Shown here: positions 1 through 12,904 of the stretch, one piece after another | Numbering within the stretch: the first letter of the stretch is position 1 | Layout of the letters: each line of letters begins with the position of its first letter | DNA from: Owenia fusiformis | Lineage: Eukaryota; Annelida; Polychaeta; Sabellida; Oweniidae | Assembly: GCA_903813345.2 (NCBI GenBank) | Contig: CAIIXF020000010.1 | Location: 17,681,181-17,745,180 of the forward strand | Direction: 5' to 3' | Length of the DNA stretch: 64,000 bases | Translations under genes and position numbers: made by a program | The notes under the pieces: generated by a model | Database searches by the model: none | What the model saw: only the letters and a program-made list of their open reading frames with translations | What the model was told of the DNA's origin: nothing

Positions 1-65
1 CAATATTCGCGTTTGATTAGTTCAAAAATGCATATAGTTATTTGTAGACTTAATACCATTCTTAC

Positions 66-447
66 CTTTGTTTTCTATGGAACCTGTTTCCAATGATTGT
101 TGCAAGAACAGAAAATAACATTTCACTTAAGTGTGATGTCTTACAACTGGCTCTTACTCAAAAAGAGAAAATTATGGTGTCAACCTTTTCTCATACGTGT
201 CATGCTTTTTTACTTGTGTCATCCTTTTTATAAAATTATTAGAATATATTGACGGATAAAGATGAATCGAAAAATCATTCTTGCAAGATAATCTTCGTTT
301 GCATAAAATACTTTAATATTGTTTATTGATCCTTAAACTGAAAGGTTCTTCATAAATAAACACATTTTCAAACTTACCATATCTTTTGGCATTATCCTCT
401 TCAGCCTTGAACTTGATTCCAGTTAACACAGGTTGTGGATTGGACAT
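66..447 (-). CDS. 5' part of an unidentified gene (exon 1 and possible 18-nt exon 2)
   Basis: Coding starts at the ATG on the complement of 445-447. Exon 1 (378-447) reads MSNPQPVLTGIKFKAEED and then NAKRY, and ends in phase 1 at a strong GTAAGT donor. The next plausible piece is an 18-nt microexon at 66-83, bounded by a pyrimidine-rich tract with CAG and by a GTAAGA donor. It keeps the frame and adds GSIENK. The gene then runs off the left edge. I do not recognise the family; the start loosely recalls BZW-type N termini (TGxxxKxRKRDE), but the following residues do not match. Exon 1 is well supported by its donor and codon pattern; the microexon is inferred. Confidence 0.45.
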
Positions 448-599
448 ATTGCCGACTTGAGTTCGTTCTTAAATTATTTTAGGGCAAATCCGATGGTATT
501 GGTGATCACCAGAAATGGCCCCACTGAAAATAGAAGTGCTGAAAATTCAGGAAATAATCGTTATTAGAATTTTATATGATTATATACTCACACAAGGGA

Positions 600-1140
600 T
601 GCTACATATAATGTTGTAATTGTTACGCGGAATATAGCATATATTCATGGTTGTGCAGTATTTGTGATAAGGGTAAAGATGCCATACTCACCTGCGGTAT
701 ATTAGATATTCTACAGGTGATTATGGCATATTCCGCAGTGAATATACGTTACATTGACTTCTGTAAATACCCAATACTCACCTGCGGAATATGTCATACT
801 AACCTGCGGAGGATGGCATTCTCACCTGGGGAATATGCCATATACCGCAGGTGAAAACACGATACAGAAAGATTTGATTGGTCAAAAGAATCGACTCTAA
901 ATGCAAAACTACGTTGGATTACCAATATTGTTAGCGCTTTGAGAACTGTATATGAATCCTGGATTGTTTATGTACGTTTATTACGTGTAATTGCTGAATG
1001 ATACTTCTGAGAGTATCAGAAATGTGTAAAAAGTTATTGCCAATACAACAATACATATAGGTTTTTATTCGCAGGTGAATCTGCCATACACCGCAAGTGA
1101 ATATGCCATGTATTCGTTGCGGAATATGACATATATTTGT
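600..1140. repeat. cluster of CACCTGCGGAATATGCCATA-type short repeats
   Basis: Imperfect copies of a roughly 20-bp motif (CACCTGCGGAATATGCCATA and its reverse complement) occur about ten times, at about 627-655, 683-748, 770-860 and 1068-1138, in both orientations. Adjacent copies form imperfect palindromes. The CACCTG core is an E-box, but the arrangement looks more like a short-unit repeat than a designed enhancer. No gene is seen within it. Confidence 0.6.
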
Positions 1141-3922
1141 ATCGTGTTTACTGGGTAAAAGTTATATTCAACTGCACTGAAACAACATAGGATTGCATTG
1201 AACTTAATTTCTCTATTTACAGTATTTAAAACACTATTTGTTAGTCGATAGTCAGATTCAAGGCCAATGCTAATTATGTTACAATCATCCATAATACTTT
1301 GATACTTCTGGTGCCATCCCTGATAGTTAACCGTAACATATACACTTTGTGTTACAATTTAAATTCAATTAAGACTCACCTTGTATCGTTTTGTCCTGTT
1401 AATTGGACAATTGACAAATATCTTATTGCTAGATAAGCCATTGTGAAATATGTTGAAGGTGCAAAACACTTTGAAGAGAGATAGAAATACTCAGCAAGCG
1501 ATCCAAAATTAAACAGCATCAAAATATTTAATTCATATATCTTATGTATTTTAATAATTAATAATTGATTTACTTACATTTTCTGATATATTAACAACAA
1601 GTGTATGTTAAATGGTAACCACATACATTACTGTAGTTCTTGATGAAGTTTGGTAGTTAATGCCCAAAATATATATAGCATTAAAGAAAACAATCAAAGT
1701 GTTCAGTTGATTATTTTAATGTCAAATCGTATTTCTAAAATAATTTTTATTTCTGATAGATTAATTTCTTTAATAACTGATAAAATCAACTTTGAATATT
1801 AATCTCAAGGTACAATATTTAGATATCGATATCGATGTTAGATGCCATAACTATCAAATGCTTTCGTTATATCTAAGAGGGATTGGGTTGGCTTACAAGT
1901 TTGTGTTCTCCAACGCAACGATGCTATTTCATCATTAGATTCAACCCTTATATTAATTTAACAACTGAACATTCATTTATCAGATAGGATTGTCCTCGAG
2001 AGGGTCCCACAATATGATCTCATGGTTCACACGTGCATTTAAAAATCAGTTCAGTGACGTTTATTTTTTTATAAATACTTTATAAAATTATCAGCTTATC
2101 TGTCAACATGGGTCAATCGACTTATTAAAAATCTGAGAATGATTATGGCAACTTCGGCGTTGATTATCAAAAATGATTTATATCATAAAATATACAAGTG
2201 GTAACCTCATATGTATTATGAATTTTAAATAAATCAAAGTACAAAGTTTATTTAATATCATTTTTATATTCGCTGTGTCTGTATGGTAATGATACGACTT
2301 AACCAAACCAATAGTCATTACATTAAACAACAGTTTTAATTTCCCCGGGATTAATCCGTCAAAATTCACTAACCCATTTTGAAAGTTCCTCGAAAAATCC
2401 CATATTCTCAAGACTAGTCGATGTTGCATTGACGAAATATACAGTTTATACACTGAATATTCTAGAACTATCCTGTATGACGAATCAGTGAGGGAGCGGA
2501 TGCATAATTGAATATTTGTTTTATACATTCTTTGACTTCTTTAACCACCTGGTAGAGTATTATTGAGTACATTCCCACAGATATGTCTAGGATGGAATCA
2601 TGTCGTCTTTATCAATACATATATACTAGAAGTGTCCGACAGAACTAAACAAATATGTTTAAGTGCCTGATTCAAAAGAACATTCTTGAAAACATCCTTG
2701 TTTTTCAATACACATTTCATAACATTTCTAAAATCTCCTATTTCGTCCAAATAAGTTGTATATTTATCAAACAATGAATAAAACAATAATTGTTGAAATA
2801 TCAACGAAATATAAAAGCGCATGTCATAAACAGCAAGATAATATATATAAGAAAACGTAGAAGGGAGGGGAACATCGCAAAGCACAGCCGGTTACAAGTG
2901 AACAGTGGTAACACCACAGATTATAAAAAAATCAAATATCTCGCTGTATTTTTGTCAGGCAAATGTTTGATTGTTTTTTTATACTCTATGTTATAAAATG
3001 ATATATAACATTTAAGGTTTTAAATATCATGCATACTCATCAATAGTTGGATAAATCATGACTAGGCTAAACCATGACATCTCATTTCTTCTCGGCCCTG
3101 GGAGTGAAACATGTGAAACAGAAAGATGCTATGAGTATCAGAATCAGTTTTGATATGGACCCACAGAGTCTTAATGCCAAAGATTGATGTATTTATGTTG
3201 CCATTCGTTTCAATATTAAATGTTTTGTTAAATCACACTTTGGGATACTGGAGGTTTATTTGCCGTAAAATAAAAATGGAAAATAGTCTACTACACTTCT
3301 CCTCACATATATAAATAGTGCAATTTGTATAGTCAGTTCAAACAAAATAATTCTGTTTTTGAAAGGAAGTAAATTACAACATTTCTAAAATTGAAATCTT
3401 AAATTTCCTGTTTCGGTTAGGGACGGTTGATGAAATACCGTAAAAAAATGTCAAATTTCATAAACAATTTCCATTTGAACACAATTCGTTATTCATTTCC
3501 TTTTCAAAACCTCTACGTCTTGGATGATAATAATCAAGGGATGGAAAAGAATGTACTTTGCTAATTTGGATATTGATCAAGGCCTCCATTTTAAATGCTG
3601 TTTGCAGTCAATGAGCGAACGGATGGAGTTTTATATCTGAATGATAAATGGTTAACTTCTGTGATGGTAAGTGTATTATCTACGTGATAAATTATTCTAA
3701 AAGCAAATACTTGGAAAGCATTATCATACGAACGGTATAACCTTTTTAATCATTGACATAAAGCGCTAGTTACATGGCAAGGCAGCTAGCTTGCAATTCC
3801 ATCTTCTGAAAATATATGCAATTCAATGTATTCATTATGGTATGGTAATGACCCTCAGCTACAATGATCTATGTGTCTTAATGATGTCACGTCTTCTACC
3901 CGTAGCAAGAACTAATAATTTA
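1141..3922. other. no gene seen
   Basis: AT-rich sequence with only short chance ORFs. A roughly 70-bp segment at 3068-3155 (CATCTCATTTCTTCTCGG through GATGCTATGAGTATCAG) recurs at about 44,067-44,130 and partly at about 8,275-8,310, so it is a dispersed repeat. Confidence 0.5.
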
Positions 3923-4250
3923 AACAAAAATGATTAATAGGTTTTGCCAAATATGTTGAATGAACCAGATGTCAGACTCCTACTGTAGCGCCCTCTTTCA
4001 CCTTGCTCGCTGCTCAGCTGATAAAGCAATATAGATCTTGCAGTAAGAAACTCGTTTACAGGTTTACATCTGCTAAAGGAAAATTAGATTTAGTTACTTG
4101 AAATTAGGAAGAAGAATATTAGGCAACGAGTTTCTTCCTGCAAGATCTGAATTGCTCTGTCAGCTGAATTGCGAACAAAGTGAAAGAGGGAGCTAGTCTG
4201 ACATCTGGTTCCTGCAACATTCTTGGAAAACCCATTAATCATTTTTGTTC
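3923..4250. mobile_element. foldback MITE with about 128-bp arms
   Basis: The arms at 3923-4055 and 4123-4250 are reverse complements of each other along almost their whole length (outer ends AACAAAAATGATTAAT). They flank a roughly 65-bp centre. A half-copy of one arm lies at about 6000-6127. There is no coding capacity, so this is a non-autonomous foldback element or solo arm pair. Superfamily not assignable by eye. Confidence 0.75.
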
Positions 4251-4254
4251 AAAG

Positions 4255-4525
4255 GGCGGAATGGTCTCACAAGAAAGGGGCCGTAGATAGGTATTGGCTC
4301 AATAGCCTGCAATATCTAGCACTCGTGTAGGAAGGGAAGTCATGTCGGTCTCATTATTAGGATAAAAGCTTGCTCTCGTAAGAGGGCCTTAATTTACCAA
4401 AAACACATTAACCCTGCATGGGTGCTTTAAATTATAAAATGTTGTGGTAATAGATGTAGTGTAATGGGTAGAAGTGCGACTCTTCTGACAATATCTAGGT
4501 TTAGTTAAACACTTTCAGTAAAACA
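4255..4525 (-). repeat. dispersed repeat D, copy 1
   Basis: In reverse orientation this matches the repeat at 6170-6525 and 15,508-15,895. Shared blocks include the GGTGTTCACTAAACCTAGCT-type start, the AAACTAAGGCCCTCTTACGG block, the GACCGACATGACTTCC block and the CTACGGCCCCTTAACC-type end. Non-coding; a MITE or SINE-like family. Confidence 0.7.
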
Positions 4526-4529
4526 AAAC

Positions 4530-5764
4530 ATTGGAAAGGATAACATATTAAATGATTACAATATAGTTCCCTCGCTGTCATCCATCTCGGCATTACCTAA
4601 TCCTAAAGCGCTGGGACTATCCTTGTATCTAAAGTATGAAAAGCTCATTCCTTTGATATCTTGCATTATGTATCTTGGAAGATACAAAATGCAAGTTGTC
4701 ATTTATCCAAATACAGCAAATGCGAAAAATCAATAGACAGAAGTGTACTTACCAATTCAGCTTCCCTCTAGAATGCTACTAAGAGACTTCCTTGATGGGA
4801 ATTGTACGCTCTCGGTCAAGGTCACGGGTGATTTATTCCCAATTTGGAATTACATTGAGTAAATTACGTTAAAACATTATACCAGCCATTAAGGGATGTT
4901 TTGCCTCTGCTGGCAACTGTTGTTTGATCAAAAAGACCTCGATGATACCGTTTTGTGGTAAAAGTCCACAAACACTTTTTATCTCATGATTACATGTTCA
5001 TCAGCTGGGTAAATAAGGGGATTCGATGAACATATGAATCAAAAAGCTATTTTTAGATTTTAATTTGACATTACTTTTAATTACAAATGAACCTATCATT
5101 TTGGCATTATTAGAAAATATGACCAATTGCGAAGATTTATATTAAAGTTTATATTTAAAAAAAAATACTATATAGATAAATTACTTACATTTTCTATACC
5201 TAAAACCCCTATCAGGGCAGTTAATTAATTATGCACTATCTATGTCACCAATCAACGAACTAGTTTATTTTTAATATTGAGGGCAACTGATTAAAAACAC
5301 CCAACGTAATGCATTCTTTGAAAGGTAAAACATAGAACTACACATTAGCACAAGTTAAATAACATAGCGATGCTGTAAAATTGTAAACGAAAAAAGTGTG
5401 ATCTCTATCTATTACTCAAAAGGAGGAGGGGGGCTAAATACCGGCCGTTGATCTACCTTGTGTTAATGGTATTTAGAACGTATATGGATGACAGATCAAT
5501 TATTGTCTTAAGTGGGCCTTTCTTCGCACATGTCCCATGCATGTTCATTTAGATATTTTCATTGAGATTTATCTTTATCATATAAAAATCTTTAATAATT
5601 GTCTAGAATAGTTAAAAGTACACTCTCGCGTTTAATAGCCGGCGCTGATCGGGTCAGGCTCATCATGAGATATCATGTCAGTTTCCCTTTAGAGAGATGG
5701 TCTGGGTATCAGAATGGCCAACACTTTAAGCCGTTACTGTTCTTTGTTTCCTTTCCAATCTTTT
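4530..5764. other. no gene seen
   Basis: AT-rich, with short chance ORFs only and no splice-flanked coding block recognised. Confidence 0.45.
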
Positions 5765-5890
5765 GACTGAAGGTGTTCACTAAACCTAGCTGTTGCCAGA
5801 GGAGTCGCACTGTGATTACACTTTATTTATTAAACCACCACCTTCTGTAATTTATAGCACCCAAGCAGGTTATGTATTTTTGGTAAACAA
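5765..5890 (+). repeat. dispersed repeat D, partial copy
   Basis: Matches the first third of repeat D (GAAGGTGTTCACTAAACC through the TTTTTGGTAAAC block) in the plus orientation and then breaks off. The foldback half-arm at 6000-6127 follows. Confidence 0.65.
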
Positions 5891-5999
5891 ATGCCCTGTT
5901 ATGATAAGTCAGGGGAGGAGGTGGGAAACTTTACCTAACTTATTTTAAGTAAGTAAATCTAGCTTACCTTTGACTAAATACCTACTAAGCTGTATTGTA

Positions 6000-6127
6000 A
6001 ACGAGTCTCTTCTGCACAATCTAAATTGCTTGTCAGCTGAACAGGGAACAAAATGAAAGAGGGAGCTAGGAGTCTACTGACATCTGGTTCCTGCAGCATA
6101 CTATAGACCTATTAATCATTTTTGTTT
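6000..6127 (+). repeat. solo arm of the 3923-4250 foldback element
   Basis: Resembles the right arm at 4123-4250, including the GTGAAAGAGGGAGCTAG-like, GACATCTGGTTCCTGCA and ATTAATCATTTTTGTT blocks. Confidence 0.7.
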
Positions 6128-6169
6128 AACTTAACAGTTCTATAAAGAGTAAGAGTAAGAAGAAGCGAC

Positions 6170-6525
6170 ATCGATGTTTTGAAGGTGCACTTAACTTAGA
6201 TGTTGCCAGAGGGGTCGCACCCATTAATCAAAGCACCCAGGCTTTTTTGGTAAACTAAGGCCCTCTTACGGGAACAGACTTTTATCATAATAATGATGGA
6301 CATGTAATGCTATAATGCTAATAATTTTTCACAATTTTCATTATTGCTACCACCCATTGTAATAAACTAATAATGTAATAAAACAGAATATAAAAAATCA
6401 TAATAGACCGACATGACTTCCTTTCCTACCCGAGTGCTTGATATTGTAGGCTATTCAGTCCGTAAAAATCTACGGCCCCTTAACCTTTCTTGTGAGGCTA
6501 AGCCACCAAAACCGCTGGTCAGTAT
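6170..6525 (+). repeat. dispersed repeat D, copy 2
   Basis: Nearly full-length copy in the plus orientation, matching 15,508-15,895, including the CAGTCCGTA/CTACGGCCCCTTAACC end. It is followed at about 6584-6690 by a fragment of the foldback family A (GGAACTCTGGAGTATGATAA). Confidence 0.75.
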
Positions 6526-6583
6526 CAAGTATAAGTAAAGAAAATAGGATTACATTCTTCAAATGACATATAAAATTTTACTT

Positions 6584-6690
6584 TACTTATATGACATGGG
6601 AACTCTGGAGTATGATAATTTGTTCATATATCATGCGTGGGCGCCACAGTTCAACGATATATCCCACCACTTAAGAGGGTGGTTTCCTAA
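6584..6690 (+). repeat. fragment of foldback family A
   Basis: Shares the block CTCTGGAGTATGATAATTTG through CACTTAAG with 16,040-16,125. The inner end (CCACTTAAGAGGGTGGTT) also matches the reverse complement of about 11,700-11,720, so the two sites carry parts of one family in opposite orientation. Confidence 0.65.
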
Positions 6691-6699
6691 AGCCGATGG

Positions 6700-8390
6700 A
6701 CGAGTGCGCATCATTCTCGCGCATCTAACTTTCGGTTTCGGTTTCGATGCCGTGATTTTGTTATTTTACTGTATATTACTCAAATAAATAAAACTTATGT
6801 TCAAAATGAATGAAAATGGCTTTATAATATTTATTTGTGGTGAGAGAATTAGTTGCACGGAAAAATAAGACACTCTATTGTCGTAATTTTGGAACGTCTC
6901 GGAAACTCCTCACCAATTATCGCCCACCTAGAAACAAGATGCTGCATTGATGACGGGACGATTTCAGTCTCAATCGGGCAAACAGTGGAGAATCGTAGCA
7001 TTAAACATCATAACAACTGTTTATGAAGGTAAGAAGTATCGAATTCCATATCATTTTCTTTTTGTTATCGATTGAAATCACCATATTTAAAGGTAGAAAT
7101 CGCTTCCTGGTTCTCGATCGGGAATCGTTGTCATTTGCGTAATATTGATTTGATTGGAAAATTCTCATAAATTCCCTTGAAATTTAGTATTTAATGTAAT
7201 AATTTGGTATGTTAATAGTAGATGGTAGTGTTATATATAAATACAATGGATTATTTTGTGATCGTATGCATATAATCACTGAAATTCTTCTCAAAATTAC
7301 ATATGAATTTATTTTGGGTGATCGATTCGTCATGACCTTGATCTTACAAAGCCCATGTTCAAACTCAACAGCTTTTCATGTCCCAGAGATCTCCCATGCG
7401 GGCAGAGTCGGGACAACTTAAACGAAATGTTCACTATATTTGACTGCCTATCACAGTAAAAGTACATTTTGATGTGGGCAAAAAGATAATTTTGTCATGG
7501 AAAATTACCATGATGTACATGTTTGTGTACATGTATTAAAAGTGTTCTGTGCGGGAGTACACAGCAATCACATGCAGTTATCATAATCAATAAATATTTG
7601 GGCACAGATAGTCCAACAATATTAGACCTAGCCTGGGGCCTGATTTCTTATCTGGCATGTCTTATGGCCCCGGCGTTGAACTAGGGTATGGATAAACATG
7701 CTACGTGTACTGTACATGTGCTGTACTGCAGTATAGTCGAAACTGTACATTTATATGTTTACTGTATCAGTATTAGATATTATAGAACATTATATGACGT
7801 CTCAAGTTTCATTTTATTCTTGATATACTTTCAAACTTTTCCATGTATTTCAGATGACAAGTTACCCAAAACAACAAACAACGGTTTTATGGACCACCAA
7901 CAGTCGCATCAAAATGATTGGGAGGTTGAGGAAGTTATTATGATTAATGATAAATGATCATGCAATGCAGTTAGATCATTTAGATGACTGTCACGTCATT
8001 GTCGACATAGGCCATACATACTTGTCCAGTCATGACCTGGAAGTTTTTGAGTACAGGTAATTGTATAAATTACATGTAATATATTGTTCAAGTCATATAG
8101 ATAGATGTTATATCACCTTTGCCTGTGTAGGCAATGACTAGAGAATACAATAAATGAATAGACATTAAGGCAATCATTATATGATAATCATGACACTTTT
8201 TGACAGGTGTAACTCAATTCCCATCCGATTGAGCCAAGATCACAATATGCCTCAAAATATCATGTTTCTGGCTAAACAGAAAGATGCAATGAGTATCAAA
8301 ATGGCATGGATACTTTGATGTATGGTATCAAGTGATCTTTCCAGCAAGTACTAAATAACTTTAAGTCTAGTTGTTTTTGTAATAAATAGA
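6700..8390. other. mostly non-genic; one possible terminal exon
   Basis: At 7856 a good acceptor (pyrimidine-rich tract ending TATTTCAG at about 7838-7853) opens a 34-codon stretch reading DDKLPKTTNNGFMDHQQSHQ and then an acidic tail, with a stop at 7957. It could be a last coding exon on the plus strand, but no partner exon was found, so it is left unannotated as a gene. Nothing else stands out. Confidence 0.25.
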
Positions 8391-8394
8391 TTAT

Positions 8395-8978
8395 ATACAA
8401 GGTGGGCCAAAAAATCCATTGTAACTTTTAGTCATGTATTATCTTCAATACTTTAGGAAATTGAAAAACAATTCATTGTCAATATTGTGTAAATATAATT
8501 ATTGAATATACAAGCTCAAGCTTTAATTACTCACCTCAAGGATTTCCTGAACACATCCTCTCTAACCACCTGAACAATCAGTCTGAGACATATTATGCCA
8601 GTTTTGAAAAAAAGCTGAGGTCAGTAAGCTATATTATCCAAGGGAGAGATGTTTAACTTCTAGAGATAAAAACATATGTTTTAATTGATGAAAAGTGTGG
8701 TGAGACCATTTGCAGGGCACATATTGTATGTTAAAAAGATATTTCAGAAGTGATGGCTCAAGCTGAGAAAATTTGAAATTCGTCATGACACATGTAATAG
8801 AATACAGATCATGATCAATTGACAAGCCAAAAATAAATACATACACATTTTTATATTTAACATGTTCACCAGTAATCATTTTACATGTTATCTGAATTTT
8901 GGTTGATTGAGCTGCAATAATAAAGAAAATTGAAGAAATGGAAAAATTTTCTAATTGTTATTGGCCCACCCTGTAGAT
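8395..8978. mobile_element. mariner-like TIR element, non-autonomous
   Basis: The ends are ACAAGGTGGGCCAAAAAATC on the left and, inverted, CTACAGGGTGGGCCAATAAC on the right, next to TA-rich flanks. The interior matches, in the opposite orientation, the element in VPS45 intron 5 at about 32,725-33,235. No intact transposase is readable. The GGTGGGCCA ends and TA context suggest the Tc1/mariner group. Confidence 0.65.
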
Positions 8979-11285
8979 ATGTAAATTTACAACATATTAA
9001 TTTATGTTCTGCAGGCCTTGTCTCCAAAGATGTCTTGGGTGCCCAGAAAGTTGGCTTCAGTGGATGTATGTTACACCTGACTAACAGTAATTTGACATTA
9101 CACAAAATTAGCTAGAGGTACAGAATATAAGAGGTAAGAGAACAAGTAATATACAGTAAAATCTGTCCAATCTGAACATCATTGAGAATGGTTAGAAAGC
9201 ATTCGGATGGGGAGATGTATTGATTTCGGTTTCTCTATCCGCAAGATTGTGGATTTTAATGCATTCTCAATGAATATTAATATTTCTATTGACCATTTGG
9301 GTTCATGGCATCCAAAATCTGAGGCCATTTCATATTTTTCAGAATTTCATATCAAATCAGTCTTAAATTTAAAATATTTGAACAGTTTTGTAAAAATTGT
9401 GGAAAGTGTTCAATTTACACATGTTAAATTTTCAAATATGAGTGTCCACTGTTCAAATTAGGATGTTGTCAGATTTCAAGGTTTTTAACATGGGAGTCAA
9501 GTCAATGGGAGGAAAAATGGAGTCAGAAATTGTGTTAGCATTTGAAGGTGTTTGGATCAGCCAGGTGTTCAGATATACAGGTTTTGCTGTATGGGATTAA
9601 CTCATCATTTTTATTATCAAAATAAGATTATAAGTAAAATGTTTGCATCTAATTGAGTAATGATAATTTTCTTACCTTATTCAAAAAGAAAACTACACAT
9701 AGGCCTTCATAATTTGGTCCTGATTACAATTTTAACACCATGATTGGAATTCCAATACTATGTAATAACTATAAATTTGGATAATGTTATGCTTGAATGA
9801 AGTAACTGCATTCATATTTCTTTTATATCAATGGTGATACATGCAATTTGTTACTTTTGTGTGATATTCACTTTCAGGTATGGTCTTGGGGTCTTCTTGT
9901 ATGACTCAGCCCTCTTAGAGTGTACGTAAGCACATGCTACAGAAGACAGGACATGACCAGCTAGGCAATAATGAGTTTGACAAACGAGTCCATGGCAGAA
10001 GTGGAACTTACTGAGCACATTGACTTTATTTAATTTTCTCTGTCTATCTTTGGATTTATGGTATTTATGGCATTCATAATATAGACAATGGACACAGAAC
10101 AAAAAGAACAACATCTGTTTTAATGACAATATCTCTCAACAGCTCAAGAGAATATGTTCCCTGTAAACACAATTCCTAAACACATGTAGCTATGTACAGG
10201 GTATCCATAAATCCATATTTACAAATACTTAATTATGAACTACAGAACACTTTATTCTTTTCCGGGATTTTGAAAAAGTGGTATGTAGTTATTCTGATAA
10301 AAATAAATCTATATTTTATGCATATTTTGTCATGTACATGATTTTATTATACATGTCATGCCTCTAGCCTGCTTTTGCTAAAAAATCAAAAAATTCCAGG
10401 GGGTTCACATTTGACCATTTTGGCCCAAAAATGACAAAAATCACTTGAAAAATGCTCAGATTGGTGAACATTTTTGGCCAGGGGATTCACTCAAACCTAA
10501 CGAACCACTGGCTATGGGCCTGCATGTACACAATGTAAATAGACATAACTATTGGTTGTCATAGCAACAGATTATTGGGACAATGCCTAGGCTCCACATC
10601 AATAACAATATTCATTTGTTTTTAATAATAGTATTACAATGATGAAACTTTCCAAAAGAATAATATTGATACTAAATTATCATGGAACTATAGCCAATTC
10701 GGGCAATTTAGACAATAAGGGACTGGACGTATTGGTTGGAAAGGGTATATTGACTATATGCATTAATTTTGCTGTATTTTTACTTTAAAATAAACTTTAT
10801 ATTTTTCTGTGTCATTTTTGAAGAAATGAATGAAAATTTTAACATAATAAAGTATTAGTAGGAAAGAACTTTAAATTGCTGTTCAGTATGGTGATTTACT
10901 CATTGAAATACAAAATATACTCGTCTATTTAAAAATACACAAACTAATTCAGTTATGACGTCACAATCAATATGCAAATGAGCTAATTTGCATAAATGTA
11001 ATTTTGAAAAATTGAGCTCTATTTTATCTTTAATATGATATAAATTTTATCAAAATCGAAGAAACATTGGGGGAGTTATGTGTAAAAAACACTTTCGTGT
11101 CATTATTTTTGTGGTTACTATGGAAACGAGCATGTGGGCACTTAAGGTCCACATTTCATAATTTTTAACAAGTGAATCTCAAAGTTAGCACTATGAGCTT
11201 TCCAACGGTACCAAATTTATCCATAGCCCTATGTCATAAGTGTACATTTATAAGTGCTTTCCTAGCACTTTTGGGCCATCATTTA
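8979..11285. other. no gene seen; repeat fragments
   Basis: A GC-richer stretch at about 10,365-10,525 ends in GGCTATGGGCCTG and shares this end with 40,440-40,640, marking another dispersed element. A full CRE (TGACGTCA, 10,956-10,963) sits next to two inverted octamers (10,971-10,979 and 10,986-10,994). No coding exon is supported. Confidence 0.4.
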
Positions 11286-11289
11286 GACT

Positions 11290-11720
11290 ACCTACAATAG
11301 AAAGGGCAATTAACGGACATGTTAAGAGTGATTTTAGTGTTTTGGGGGTATGGTTTTGATTTGGCTGTAGAAAAAAAATTAGCTCGGTGACCCCATATTT
11401 TTTTCGGGTCATTATTTTAACAATTGAATGAAGTTTAAAATAATGAAATATAAAAAAAAGTTATTGTTGGGAAATTTCTTTTATTTAATGTTATTATAGG
11501 GGAGAAAATACATTATTTTTCCCATTGAAATACAATGAAAAGGTCAATTTAGGGGATATCTAAGAGTGATTTTTAGTGTTTTGGGTATGATTTTGTTTTG
11601 GCTGTAAAAAAAATTCGAGCACGGTGACCCTAATTTTTTTTGGTCTCATTTTTCTCAGAATTGAACAAAGTTTCACATATAAAAAAATAAAAAAAAGTTA
11701 TTGTTGGCATCATTTACGCA
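11290..11720 (+). repeat. two-copy tandem duplication, period about 240 bp
   Basis: The block TAAGAGTGATTTTAGTGTTT starts at 11,323 and again near 11,561. Each copy is followed by GGTTTTG/TGGCTGTA, a GGTGACCC block and AAAAAAAGTTATTGTTGG. Confidence 0.7.
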
Positions 11721-11734
11721 ACCACCCTCTTAAG

Positions 11735-11907
11735 GAAAGGTATACGAACAAATGAGAGTTTCCATGTCATGTGTGCCTGATATGATTCAAATATCAAAGC
11801 ATTACATCAACTTTAAAGTAGTTTAATTTGATGAAAACTAAAACTATCGAAATCGACACTCACCGGCTACGGCCGTTACCTTTGCTTGATACAGGCCAAT
11901 GACAACG
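11735..11907 (-). repeat. half of foldback family A
   Basis: Matches one arm of the palindromic element seen at 15,895-16,190 and 56,655-56,939: GAGTTTCCATGTC, AAAGTAGTTTAAT, CGAAATCGACACT, CCGTTACCTTTGCTTGATA. Only one arm is present. Confidence 0.7.
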
Positions 11908-11909
11908 TT

Positions 11910-12900
11910 GGACTCATCCAAAGTGCCACCACAACTATATAGATGTCGTAATTGGCGCAACTGATGAGGTTCATCAAAAAAATCAAAAATGATTTTACAA
12001 GTTTTTTACAACTTAAGTTTCTGCAAAGTGTGAAGACAATCTATGGATAAACTATATAACATATTTTGGATAAACACACAGACTACTTTATATTAATGAT
12101 TTTCTTTAAACCATTGACAGATCACGGTGGTATTATCTACAGTTTGTTAAGGAACTCGTCACGTCACAGATATAAAATATGAGAGCCAACTAACTAAATT
12201 TCGGAATATTTCCAGGTAGGCATTTGCATTAAAATCAACAAAAAAGTTTATATCACAGAACGAGCAATACTTTCAAATACGTACCAAAGTACTTATTTAT
12301 TTGACCAGTGAATAACAGGTGATACTTGATTAGATTTGATGTATATTCTATTTAAATGCGATGTTATTTGCCAAAAGGCATATAGTACCTGTAGTGTTGG
12401 TTGCAATGACTAATACTGCCACACTGTCTTTTGATTGTTTAGTGAGAGGCAGTGTCACTATTTGTAAATTATATATTTCACAATAAATTAACAATAATGT
12501 TTGAAAGTCTGAAGTTTGTTAGGCAAAAAAACAAACATTGAAATATGCATTCTATTGTTGAAATTGGAGTTAATATCAGCATTGTGAAATTAATATTGTG
12601 AAGTCATTGTCTCATATTGTTTTTGTTAGCTGTGTCTTGTAGAAAAGCTGAAATGTGGAATATTAAAACAACAAAAAAACAACAACAAAGCATTACTTGA
12701 ACTTGTTCGTTTTTGAAGGTCAACCATCACCATATTTAAACAAATCGCATAAAATTACAATCGCATGTGATGTATATTTCTTAGTTTTTCAAATAAATCT
12801 ACAAAATCCCATAGCGGTTTCATCTTTACATCGTATTTTCAATCACTGTCATCACTTTTTAAACCCGTTTCCTTGACATATCAAAAGAATGTGTTATTCT
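11910..12900. other. no gene seen
   Basis: AT-rich sequence without a supportable feature. Confidence 0.4.
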
Positions 12901-12904
12901 CACA

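Noticed and set aside
9851-10129. 92-codon minus ORF with a hydrophobic start and several Cys
   Set aside because: Looks like a small secreted protein at first sight, but no exon partners, weak start context and AT-driven composition.
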